Notes under the pieces: model-generated
The model's input: the letters and a program-made list of their open reading frames with translations, nothing else
What the model was told of the DNA's origin: nothing
The model's database searches: none
Part shown: piece by piece, positions 35,571-44,091 of the stretch
Numbering within the stretch: position 1 is the stretch's first letter
Layout: every line of letters starts with the position of its first letter
Program-made: the position numbers and the translations under genes
Assembly (NCBI RefSeq): GCF_003403295.1
Contig: NZ_QUWV01000011.1
Coordinates: 1-64,000, forward strand
From: Komagataeibacter melaceti
GTDB lineage: Bacteria > Pseudomonadota > Alphaproteobacteria > Acetobacterales > Acetobacteraceae
Length of the DNA stretch: 64,000 nucleotides
Direction of reading: 5' to 3'

Positions 35571-36946
35571 TACAGGCCGTCCCTCCCCTCGGGGCGGGAT
35601 GGCGCGGGCGGGCAGTCGGGCAGGTCCAGCGTCATTATCGTGCCTCCATCGGGGTGCGCCGCAGCGGTTATGGTGCCCCCGTGCTCGCTTACCATGCGGT
35701 AGCTGATCGCAAGCCCCAGCCCTGTCCCCTTGCCGACCGGCTTGGTCGTGAAAAACGGGTCGAAAATGCGCCCGGCTATTTCCGGGTCAATGCCCGGACC
35801 ATTATCCCGCACCATCAGGAGGACACGCCCGTCCTGCCGCCGCCCGCTGATGTGCAGGACCGGCGTCTCGATCCCCTCCATCGCATCAACGGCGTTCTGC
35901 ACCAGGTTCATCATGACCTGCTGCATCTGCCCTGCATGACCATCAATTTCCAGCGGTCCCTCAATATCTATCGTCACCGCGACGGGCCTGCCGCCTGCGG
36001 CCAGAACCCAGTCCTGCGCCGTATGGGCGACCGACGCCAGATCGAATATCCCGCCCCGGGCATGCGCGCCAGACGAAAAACGCCGCAGGTCCGCCACAAT
36101 ATCGCGCACCCGCTCCGCGCCCTCCACAATGCCGCCCAGCGCGCCATTGAGTTCGGACATGACCATATCAATGCGCAGGTCATGACGCTGGCGCGAAAAC
36201 TCGGCAGCACAGGCGGAAGCGTGGATGACGCCAAGATAGGATTCAAGCCGGCTGGCAAAACGCCGCAGCGTATGGGCATTGCCATAGACAAAGGAGATGG
36301 GATTGTTGAGTTCATGCGCTACCCCCGCCACAAGGCGGCCCAGCGAGGCCATTTTTTCCGCCTGCACAAGCTGCGTCTGCGCCTCCTTCAGGCGCTGGTG
36401 CGCGCGGTCCAGTTCGCTATAGGCCCGGCGCAGTTCCCCCAATGGGCGCGCGACCAGCACCATGCCCGATGGACGCCGCCGGTCATACAGCGCCGCGCCA
36501 TTGACCGCGAAGGGAAGCGGCCCGTTGACGGTTGACAGGACGAACTCCCTATCCTCCAGCCGCTGCCGCCGCGCCATGGCCGCCGCCACATCCTCGGCCG
36601 CGGTGGGGGATGAAGGATGGATCAGGTCCTTCAGCCACCCCATGCGCGCTCCCGCCGCTGCGGCGGGAAGCAGGAGGCGCTCCGCCGCCTGGTTGGTACG
36701 CACCACGCGCAGGGTGGTGTCGCACGCCACCAGAATGTCGGACATTGCATCAAACACCCCGGCCATGAAGGTGTGTGCATCTTCCAGTTCGGCATTCTTG
36801 CGTTCCAGCGCGACCTGCTGCGCCATCAGTTCGGCCCATGTCTCGTCCATCTTGTGGAGGACATTCAGCCAGACCTGTTCATTGTCCGTGACGGGCACCG
36901 TTTCATCTGCTTTTTCAACAGGCGGGATGAAACCGTCCATTGTCAT
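35570..36946 (-). CDS. hupT: Hydrogenase sensor histidine kinase HupT/HoxJ
   Basis: The cytoplasmic PAS-containing kinase that couples HupUV to HupR. I prefer the start at 36946 (MTMDGFIPP) because GGGAGG lies just upstream. The in-frame ATG at 36961 is an alternative. It has 458 aa: a short N-terminal helix, a PAS domain (about 55-170), a coiled coil ([20 protein letters not shown]), a HisKA box with the phospho-His in [14 protein letters not shown], and a HATPase domain ([29 protein letters not shown]). No transmembrane segments. In Rhodobacter, HupT phosphorylates and silences HupR when H2 is absent. Confidence 0.94.
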   Translation of the reverse strand: MTMDGFIPPVEKADETVPVTDNEQVWLNVLHKMDETWAELMAQQVALERKNAELEDAHTFMAGVFDAMSDILVACDTTLRVVRTNQAAERLLLPAAAAGARMGWLKDLIHPSSPTAAEDVAAAMARRQRLEDREFVLSTVNGPLPFAVNGAALYDRRRPSGMVLVARPLGELRRAYSELDRAHQRLKEAQTQLVQAEKMASLGRLVAGVAHELNNPISFVYGNAHTLRRFASRLESYLGVIHASACAAEFSRQRHDLRIDMVMSELNGALGGIVEGAERVRDIVADLRRFSSGAHARGGIFDLASVAHTAQDWVLAAGGRPVAVTIDIEGPLEIDGHAGQMQQVMMNLVQNAVDAMEGIETPVLHISGRRQDGRVLLMVRDNGPGIDPEIAGRIFDPFFTTKPVGKGTGLGLAISYRMVSEHGGTITAAAHPDGGTIMTLDLPDCPPAPSRPEGRDGL

Positions 36947-37027
36947 CACATCCTCCCCCATCCCTGCCGTGGAGGAATCGACACCACCCGGACCATATTT
37001 TCAAGGTTTTTCGCACAACATGCCTCC

Positions 37028-38098
37028 TCACCCCGGCAGGACAGGCGCGCTATCCGCCACCGGGCTGCTCACTCCCCTTTTGAGGAAATCATTCAGCCGC
37101 GCCCTGAATATGACATCCAGCCGGTTCAGGAACCATGCAAGCGTGAGCAAGGACGCCAGAATGGCAAGGCAGAGAACATAAGGCACATTGCCAAGCGGGA
37201 TATGCATGACCTTGCTTATGAACATAGCAAGCAGCCGCAATATGGGCATGTGGACGGTATATAATGCATAGGACGCCGCCCCTATGGATTCAAAAAACAG
37301 CAGGCTGGCACCGCTGGGCCGGGTTATCGCGCCAAGCCAGACAATGAGGGGAAACACCACCATCACGTTCACCAGATCAGTCACGGCATGAGAAATACCG
37401 GCATTGTCCACCATGAGGGCAACGACCAGCATACACGCCGGAACCCATGCGCTAAGATGCGAGGGAACCGGCTTCATGCGCCACAGTAGAATGCCCAGAA
37501 AGAACGAAAACCCGACACGCGCCGTAGCCACGCCTGACCCGGCCCATGAAAAACCGGCATTCAGCGAGCCCCACAGAAATGCCGAGACAACCAGCCCGGC
37601 ACCTGACAGGCCAATCAGGCTAACCAGCATCCGGTTATCAAGTCTGGGCCAGATGATGACCATGAGGATATTGACCACAAGTTCGTAGAGCAGTGACCAT
37701 GCCGGAAAGTTAAGTGGATAGAGTTCACCCAGCGGGCCATTCCACGGAATATAGAAAAGTGCGGGAATGAACGAGATCAGGCTGGCGGGGGAATCATAGC
37801 CAAAGATTATGCGCAGCACGGCCATGAAGGCGCCAATTGTCAGGCCCAGGGCGTAAAGCGGCCATAACCGTAATATACGTTTTTTTATGAAAACGGACAA
37901 AGAAAAACCGGCATCAAGCCGGTCCGAATAGGCCTCTGCCAATACAAATCCACTCAGGCAGAAGAACAGGTCAACAGCCAGGTACCCACCCGGTGGGTAC
38001 CAGACCGACGGAAAGAGTATGCGCATGTGCAGCGTTGCCACAGCCATCGCAGCAATGCCACGCAATCCATCTATTGTATGGAATATCTGTTTCGGCAT
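37028..38098 (-). CDS. Membrane acyltransferase of the OafA/acyltransferase-3 family
   Basis: The start is placed at 38098 (MPKQIFHTIDGLRGIAAMAVATLH), where the family signature begins. A longer frame to 38272 adds basic low-complexity sequence from an AT-rich region. This gives 356 aa with about ten membrane helices: the catalytic His in the TLHMR segment, then DLFFCLSGFVLAEAYSDR and FIKKRILRLWPLYALG. It is related to the acyltransferase at 6123-7250 but clearly not a duplicate. It probably acetylates a surface glycan or lipid. It lies about 80 bp upstream of hupT on the same strand, with no functional link apparent. Confidence 0.85.
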   Translation of the reverse strand: MPKQIFHTIDGLRGIAAMAVATLHMRILFPSVWYPPGGYLAVDLFFCLSGFVLAEAYSDRLDAGFSLSVFIKKRILRLWPLYALGLTIGAFMAVLRIIFGYDSPASLISFIPALFYIPWNGPLGELYPLNFPAWSLLYELVVNILMVIIWPRLDNRMLVSLIGLSGAGLVVSAFLWGSLNAGFSWAGSGVATARVGFSFFLGILLWRMKPVPSHLSAWVPACMLVVALMVDNAGISHAVTDLVNVMVVFPLIVWLGAITRPSGASLLFFESIGAASYALYTVHMPILRLLAMFISKVMHIPLGNVPYVLCLAILASLLTLAWFLNRLDVIFRARLNDFLKRGVSSPVADSAPVLPG

Positions 38099-39233
38099 GA
38101 ATCTGACTTTCTTTTTGAATTGGAAACGAAATGTACGGAGGCGTGCTTTATCGAAAAGCAGGGGCGGCCCATGCTGCAGAAATTTCAGATATGGTATATA
38201 TTTTTGAATACTTGAAATTATAGCATAGAATACAGTAAAAACACGAACTGTACCCAGCCGGGTCATTGCCACGGCATGAGGTATCGGTTCCTGTAACGAT
38301 ATGCTACGGTGAGAGTTTCCACGCCATCGGTTGTCATTGGCTGGTTCATGGTCCAGTCAGTCCGAGGAATAGCTGATGGCATTATTTTTGTAGGATTTAC
38401 TTGAGAAATATGCTACCAAGCATGCGCATAGCACAGAATTGCGACATGAGCGCATACGATCATGTTTGTCGTTATCTGTTGCTATTTATGACAAGAATAG
38501 TATTTATATAAATAATTACCTTCATTAATCGGTATAAATTCTGAAAAATGTGGAATATTTACAGAAAATCCGCTATCCGGCGTTACAGAGCCTAATTCAT
38601 GATTCGTTCGTAAATCGCAACATACTCCAAAAATTGCCAGAATTCACGCAACAACCACGCCCACTCATGTGAGCGTGGTTGTGCCTGACCTCACGGAAAT
38701 CCATATTCCATGGTGCTGGACAGACAGCAGGCAGGGCCTTGCATGCTGTCCAGCCCTTGAACGTGATCAAATATCTAACAGAACCCGGCATACCGAAAAA
38801 CAGGCAATATCCTGTCCTCAGCCATCACCGGGCCTGCTGCTTCACAGGCGCGAACGCCGTGGAATGCCCTGCCCCCGCCCCATCTCGCGGGGCAGAGAAC
38901 AGGAGCATCCCGCAAAATTCCTGTCCTACGAGCAACCGGTCGATCCAGACATAAAGCCTCCCGATCCAGTCGGCATCGAGAAAAGTCAGGACCATGACGG
39001 CAACTATATGTGCTTCCCCATTATGGGGCACTCCATACGCAACCCGGCGCCTGAACCTGCCTGAATACCGTTTTCCCCGTAGCTATATTTAATACTGCAA
39101 CAGAACCGTCCGGCACGATGGGATGGAGCCATATATGTTCAGGGCTATCCGGAGCGTGCCTGATTTTCTATCCTTGGTCCTGCTACAAAATGGGAGATTA
39201 CCCTCCCCACGCGCCCATAAGCATCATAATGCT
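38099..39233. other. Gene-poor AT-rich region with a strong inverted repeat
   Basis: About 1.1 kb of lower GC with no convincing gene. A perfect 10-bp inverted repeat, ACAACCACGC (38651-38660) / GCGTGGTTGT (38673-38682), contains a further CAC/GTG pair inside and would form a stable hairpin with no gene next to it. A 28-codon frame (38263-38349, reverse) and a few overlapping frames around 38600-39060 have no ribosome binding site or family resemblance. Confidence 0.4.
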
Positions 39234-39737
39234 TCAGGCAGCGTGCTGGTTCACGCATCCCTCGGCAATGCGCGTCAGCTTCTGGTCGGCATTTTTCTCC
39301 TCCTCAAGCGTCTGCTTCAGGAGAGAGGCGCAATCAGCACGACCAAGCTGCGTGGCATAGGCCACAAGGCTGCCATACCGGGTGATCTCATAATGCTCGA
39401 CAGCCTGCGCGGCCGAGAGCATGGCGGCGTCACAGACTTCCGGATCATCGCAATCGCTGATGACATCCTTCGCTTCGGAAAGTATTCCATCCATTGCCTG
39501 GCATGTTACGCCTTTGACAGGCTGGCCATGCATCTGGAATACCTGTTCCAGCCTGCGCACCTGCCCCTCCGTTTCCGTCAGGTGGCTCTGGAACGCGGCC
39601 TTTAGCGCCGGTTCGGAAGCTTTTTCCGCCATGGTTGGCAGGTTCTTGACGATCTGGTTTTCGGCATAATACATGTCCTGAAGCGTATGCACGAACAGGT
39701 CATCAAGGGTCTTTATCGGTTGAGAAAACAAGCCCAT
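39234..39737 (-). CDS. Ferritin-like DUF892 protein (YciE/YciF family)
   Basis: A stress-related four-helix protein of 167 aa. The N-terminus (FSQPIKTLDDLFVHTLQDMYYAENQIVKNLP) is the DUF892 signature. Acidic and His residues in AENQI, TETEGQVRRLEQVF and VEHYEITRYGSLVAYA suit a di-iron ferritin-like site. GGAGAAAATC precedes the ATG. The gene follows the repeat-rich small protein on the same strand, recalling the E. coli yciGFE stress operon. Substrate and activity are not known for the family. Confidence 0.88.
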   Translation of the reverse strand: MGLFSQPIKTLDDLFVHTLQDMYYAENQIVKNLPTMAEKASEPALKAAFQSHLTETEGQVRRLEQVFQMHGQPVKGVTCQAMDGILSEAKDVISDCDDPEVCDAAMLSAAQAVEHYEITRYGSLVAYATQLGRADCASLLKQTLEEEKNADQKLTRIAEGCVNQHAA

Positions 39738-39858
39738 TGATTTTCTCCATTATCGAAAGGACGCCCATTACCTGATTGGCATGGGACAGTCGGTAAACCG
39801 ATCGTGGCCTTCAGTTTCCGGGAATGTCAGCAATATGGCCGATACCCCAGATATGAAT

Positions 39859-40140
39859 TCAGGTGTTCTTGTGGCTCTGTTCACCCGCCCGGACATGCTG
39901 TTCATGCGTGCCGCCACGGGTGCCGGTGCTGTGCTCGCCCTCACTTTTGCCGCCTTGCGATGCGCCGCCGGTGTTCTTGTGGCTCTGCTCGCCAGCCTTG
40001 ACGTGCTGTTCATGCGTGCCGCCACGGGTGCCGGTGCTATGCTCGCCCTCACTTTTGCCGCTTTGCGATGTGCCGGTGTTCTTGTGGCTCTGCTCACCGG
40101 CCTTGACGTGCTGTTCATGGCTTCCGCCCTGATTTGCCAT
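39859..40140 (-). CDS. Small hydrophilic repeat protein, KGG/YciG-like
   Basis: A 93-aa protein made of two and a half near-identical units of 35-36 residues containing GGTHEQHVKAGEQSHKNTG and GKSEGEHSTGTRGG. It is highly hydrophilic, rich in His, Gly, Lys, Ser and Thr, and probably disordered. Such Gly-Lys repeats resemble the stress-induced KGG-motif proteins (YciG), and the DUF892 gene follows 121 bp downstream, as in yciGFE. GAGGAA precedes the ATG. Family membership is inferred from composition and neighbour rather than a full motif match. Confidence 0.65.
   Translation of the reverse strand: MANQGGSHEQHVKAGEQSHKNTGTSQSGKSEGEHSTGTRGGTHEQHVKAGEQSHKNTGGASQGGKSEGEHSTGTRGGTHEQHVRAGEQSHKNT
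39864..40130. repeat. Tandem 105-108 bp coding repeat
   Basis: The forward-strand landmark TGTTCTTGTGGCTCTG recurs at 39864, 39972 and 40077, giving periods of 108 and 105 bp. The repeats lie within the small repeat protein and remain in frame, so copy number could change by recombination without breaking the gene. Confidence 0.85.
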
Positions 40141-41030
40141 TTTTCAATTCCTCAGTTCTGGTCTGTGACGATCGTCAATCCGACCGCCCATGACAAACCG
40201 CCTGATCTGAACGGGGTTCCAAGGATGCGGGGAAATTTATGTTTTTTTGAGAAAAGGAAAACGCATAGAGACCAAATCAAGGCATATTCTTCACATTTTA
40301 CATGTTAATACTTTTTTATGAACAGTAATTACGTTTCCGTTCATGGTGCGGGCACACATGCAGCCAGATATACGCAACACGTGCCGTTAGGCAAAAATCT
40401 GCCTGTAATTCACTGGTTTATCGACGAATTTTGACGATATCCCCATGGATAGACCGAAGATGAGCAACCCTTTGGGGCTTATGGAGACTGTCTCCTTTTC
40501 CCGCCCTGCGCCCCCATGTCATAACAAGTCCCACGTCGAAATACCTAACAGTCTTCTCCCCGATCATGTCCTGCTCCCTCCTGTCAGGCGTCGGATGGAC
40601 AAGACGCGATTGGCCCCAAAGGCCCCCAAACCGTGCAGATATGCCTGAAACCATCAATATCCAGAATACGCTGGCGCAGTTCGATAGCCACAACACAGAT
40701 TTTGCGCTGGTGGTTTTGTCCTGCGGCGCATGGTGCCCAAGCAATTACAGCCAGTTTTGACCTTGAAGTGGTCGATGTTGAAGGTTTCCCGATCAATCCA
40801 TAATTGGCGGGCGACTGGACAGATAAGCCGTTTGGTACATATGTCCTTTTATAAAAGACATTCTGGTCATGATGTGAACTGGAAGTAATATTTCCAACTA
40901 TCCCCACGCATACACGTTCCCCTTGAAACAGAACCCAAATTCCATAAATATGAATATTATATGAAGATCATTCGCAACACCTTACGTCCATTTTTAAAAA
41001 TATTTACAAAGTGAATAATATTAACTTTAT
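40141..41030. other. Long intergenic region, no convincing gene
   Basis: About 890 bp between the repeat-protein gene and the phosphate transporter. Short overlapping frames in several phases (40418-40907) have mixed GC and no ribosome binding sites. They may be remnants of a decayed gene, but no parent family was recognised. A near-perfect AT-rich palindrome lies at 40842-40860 (TGTCCTTTTATAAAAGACA). The last 150 bp are very AT-rich and likely hold the transporter promoter. Confidence 0.35.
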
Positions 41031-42398
41031 GTGTGCAGTTATATGCTCCACTTTGCGCCCTATTCCACGTTTTCGATCATCGCGCTTGTCGTGTGTTTCG
41101 CGCTCGTATGCGTGTTTGAATTCGTCAACGGATTCCACGATACGGCAAATGCGGTTGCCACCGTTATCTATACCAGGTCACTTAAACCCCGTACGGCCGT
41201 GATCTGGTCGGGGTGCATGAATTTCGTCGGGGTCATCCTCGGCGGGATCAGTGTTGCATACGGTCTGGTTGAACTGCTGCCGGCCGATGTGCTGTCCCCA
41301 CCCAATGGTGACCCGGCGGTGCCAATGCTGATCTCCCTGTTCGGCACGGCACTCGCATGGAACCTGTTTACATGGTGGTTCGGCATCCCGAACTCCAGTT
41401 CACATTGCGTGATCGGCGCACTGATTGGCATAGCGATCGGGGATGCGCTGCTTCATACCCGCGATCTGGGGAACAGTGTTGACTGGTCCCAGATATGGAA
41501 GATCCTGCGCGCCCTTGCCATCTCGCCCCTGCTGGGCCTGATTGGCGCGGGTGGGCTGTATTTTGTCATCCGGCATCTTGTGCATGATCCGGAGCTGTAC
41601 CAGCCCCCGCAGGGAGATAAGCCCACACGCGGCTGGGTGCGCGGACTGCTGATCCTGACATGCACAGGTGTCAGCTTTTCCCACGGGAGCAATGACGGGC
41701 AGAAAAGCATTGGCCTGATCATGCTGACCATTATTGGTATTCTGCCCGCGACCTTCGCGCTGGCTCCCAACAGTGCGCCGCACATTGTCCATATTGCAGA
41801 ATATGCGACAAATGCCACTCCGCTCATTATGCAATATGACCATGATGGCCTGCGTGATGAAGCCGTGGCGTCCGTTACGCGCCTGTCCCAGACGGCACCG
41901 GATACGGTCGTACCTTCCGAACTGCGTGCCGACCTGTATGAGGTCGTGGCCGGGCTGAAAGCCGTGGCCGCAAACCCGCAGGCATCCGCGCAGGAGCGTG
42001 CGATGGCCAAAACACTGGGCAACCAGATGCGCCCGGTGGTGGAATACGCGCCGTGGTGGGTGCGTCTGCTCAGTGCGCTGTGCCTTGGTATCGGCACCAT
42101 GATCGGTTACAAGCGGATCGTGCATACGCTGGGTGAAAAAATTGGCAATACGCACCTGACCCCGGCACAGGGCGCATCGGCTGAACTGGTGGGCGCGGGG
42201 CTGATCGCCACGGCCGGTTATACCGGCCTGCCCGTAAGCACGACGCATATCATTACGGCAGGCATCGCGGGCACCATGCTTGGCTCCGGGTCAGGAATCA
42301 ACCGGGGCATGCTGGTCAAGATAGCGCTGGCATGGGTGTGCACGTTGCCTGTCACCATCACCCTGGCCGCCAGCCTGTTCTATCTGTTCAACCGGTAG
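41031..42398 (+). CDS. pit: Low-affinity inorganic phosphate transporter (PiT family)
   Basis: A proton- or metal-phosphate symporter in the inner membrane. It has 455 aa and the duplicated PiT architecture: first half FEFVNGFHDTANAVATVIYTRSL and NSSSHCVIGALIG, second half FSHGSNDGQKSIGLIML and PVSTTHIITAGIAGTMLGSG. A hydrophilic loop of about 100 residues (roughly 255-355) separates the two halves. ATG 41031 has no strong ribosome binding site, and an in-frame ATG lies at 41043. The polyphosphate kinase gene is about 660 bp downstream on the other strand, a possible functional link. Confidence 0.92.
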   Translation: MCSYMLHFAPYSTFSIIALVVCFALVCVFEFVNGFHDTANAVATVIYTRSLKPRTAVIWSGCMNFVGVILGGISVAYGLVELLPADVLSPPNGDPAVPMLISLFGTALAWNLFTWWFGIPNSSSHCVIGALIGIAIGDALLHTRDLGNSVDWSQIWKILRALAISPLLGLIGAGGLYFVIRHLVHDPELYQPPQGDKPTRGWVRGLLILTCTGVSFSHGSNDGQKSIGLIMLTIIGILPATFALAPNSAPHIVHIAEYATNATPLIMQYDHDGLRDEAVASVTRLSQTAPDTVVPSELRADLYEVVAGLKAVAANPQASAQERAMAKTLGNQMRPVVEYAPWWVRLLSALCLGIGTMIGYKRIVHTLGEKIGNTHLTPAQGASAELVGAGLIATAGYTGLPVSTTHIITAGIAGTMLGSGSGINRGMLVKIALAWVCTLPVTITLAASLFYLFNR

Positions 42399-43061
42399 GA
42401 CACGCTAGGGCCGTTCTATTGGCGGCCTTATGATTGGCTGTATGGCGCCGTGACGTCGGGAACAGACGCCACGGCGCTGATATGTTCATAGAGACAACCA
42501 ATTTCAGCAGTCCGGAGCAGGCTGCGCCCTTTGATGATATGGCCCTGCTCCGGGTATTACCTACATTCATTCCAATAACTGGCGGGGACTCACGTCCTGC
42601 AAAGCAGGCACTGGTATGCCACCAATATTATTGCACCGTACGTGCTCGGCATGAGGCTTTGCTTGTTAAAGACATGCCGTATCAAACAGAAAAACGGTTG
42701 ATGCGTTTACTTTCCTGGTATGGATGTACGGTCACAACCATCTGCTGCAATTTCATGGATGACTGATCCGGCGATGGGGATAAACCCTCTACGCAGACCT
42801 TATTCCCCTACCGCATCAGGCACACAATAATCTGCGATTGTGACGCTTTGAGAAGGAGGATAATGGCATTATGCCCGGTTCAATAAATTATACTGCAGGA
42901 TTGTACTGTCCTGACATCCGGTCCGGCAGATAAATGTCTATCCGCAGTGCATACTGCAAACCATACGGAAATTTCTGGATATCAAAAAAAATGCCGCTTT
43001 TTCAAAAAGCGGCATTCATGAAATTGATCTGGCGATTATAAAATAAACCCAGATTTTCGTT
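42399..43061. other. Intergenic region between pit and ppk2
   Basis: Contains an inverted repeat CCGGAGCAGG (42512-42521) / CCTGCTCCGG (42544-42553) and the ppk2 terminator at 42988-43017. A 110-codon forward frame (42434-42766) overlaps the inverted repeat, has no recognisable domain and lacks a good ribosome binding site. I do not call it. Confidence 0.4.
42988..43017 (-). terminator. Rho-independent terminator after ppk2
   Basis: AATGCCGCTTTTT and AAAAAGCGGCATT form a near-perfect stem around a tiny loop. On the minus strand the stem is followed by a run of eight T. It lies 45 bp beyond the ppk2 stop codon. Confidence 0.85.
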
Positions 43062-43973
43062 TCAGTATTTTTCAGGCACGATCATGCTGTCAGGCACGGG
43101 CTGGCGTATATAATCGGGACTGAATACCCGTTCGGGCAACCTGACTTCAGGCTTCTCGACTTCCTGATAAGGCACCTGTGACAGAAGGTGGCTTATGCAG
43201 TTGAGCCGGGCTTTCTTCTTGTTATCGGCAGGGACAATCCACCAGGGGGCCTCTTCAATGTTTGACCGCTCCAGCATGATTTCCTTGGCGAGTGTATAGG
43301 ATTCCCACCGCCGCCTGCTTTCCAGGTCCATGGGGCTGAGTTTCCACTGCTTCAGCGGATCTTCCATACGGGCGCGGAAACGCAGTTCCTGTTCATCATC
43401 GGAAATGGAAAACCAGTATTTTATGATCTGGATGCCGCTGCGCACCAGCATGCGTTCAAATTCGGGTACGGAGCGGAAAAACTCCTCATATTCTTCGTCC
43501 GTACAGAAATTCATGACACGTTCAACACCGGCACGATTATACCAGCTACGGTCAAAAAGCACGATTTCACCCGCAGCCGGCAGATGGCTGACATAACGCT
43601 GGAAATACCACTGTGTCCGCTCCCGGTCATTGGGGGCAGGCAGGGCGGCAACCCGGCAGATGCGGGGGTTCAGGCGCTGGGTGATGCGCTTGATCACACC
43701 CCCCTTTCCCGCCGCATCCCGGCCTTCACAGATCACGACCAGACGGTGGCCGGTCTCCTTTATCCAGTCCTGCAGTTTGACCAGTTCACCCTGCAGGGAC
43801 AACAGGTCGCGGAAATAGGTTTTTCTGAAGTCGGTTGTATCATAATCCTTTTCAGAGCCTAGGCGCGCATCATCGAGTTCCAGTTCGATTTCTTCGTCAA
43901 TATCGTCAAGAACCTCCTCCCGCAGGCGATTTCTTTCCCATAGTGATCTCGTGATGTCAGGGTTGACGGTCAT
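43062..43973 (-). CDS. ppk2: Polyphosphate kinase 2
   Basis: Transfers phosphate between polyphosphate and nucleoside di- or monophosphates. The 303-aa, one-domain protein has Walker A EGRDAAGKGGVIKR, the strand-lid motif LFDRSWYNRAGVERVM (Walker B Asp-Arg) and RFRARMEDPLKQWKLSPMD, typical of class I PPK2. The N-terminal 45 residues are acidic and probably flexible. Near the PiT gene it may link phosphate storage and uptake. The length and complete motif set suggest an active enzyme. Confidence 0.93.
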   Translation of the reverse strand: MTVNPDITRSLWERNRLREEVLDDIDEEIELELDDARLGSEKDYDTTDFRKTYFRDLLSLQGELVKLQDWIKETGHRLVVICEGRDAAGKGGVIKRITQRLNPRICRVAALPAPNDRERTQWYFQRYVSHLPAAGEIVLFDRSWYNRAGVERVMNFCTDEEYEEFFRSVPEFERMLVRSGIQIIKYWFSISDDEQELRFRARMEDPLKQWKLSPMDLESRRRWESYTLAKEIMLERSNIEEAPWWIVPADNKKKARLNCISHLLSQVPYQEVEKPEVRLPERVFSPDYIRQPVPDSMIVPEKY

Positions 43974-44091
43974 GACGTAACCTATCCTTGTTACTGTTCG
44001 GACTTAGACGGGCAGAAGCGATGGAAACCATCCGACAGAAGGGCTTCCTGCCCCGGCATATGGTGGGTCAGTGGGCATGACGGGCGGGCTG

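Noticed and set aside
38263-38349. 28-codon reverse frame considered as a small peptide gene
   Set aside because: No ribosome binding site and no resemblance to a known peptide such as PqqA.
39864-40130. Tandem repeats considered as a CRISPR array
   Set aside because: The units are about 105-108 bp, almost identical throughout and in frame with a protein; there are no unique spacers.
40418-40907. Overlapping short frames suspected to be a transposase remnant
   Set aside because: No transposase motif or terminal inverted repeats could be identified.
42434-42766. 110-codon forward frame between pit and ppk2
   Set aside because: No recognisable domain, spans an inverted repeat, no good ribosome binding site.
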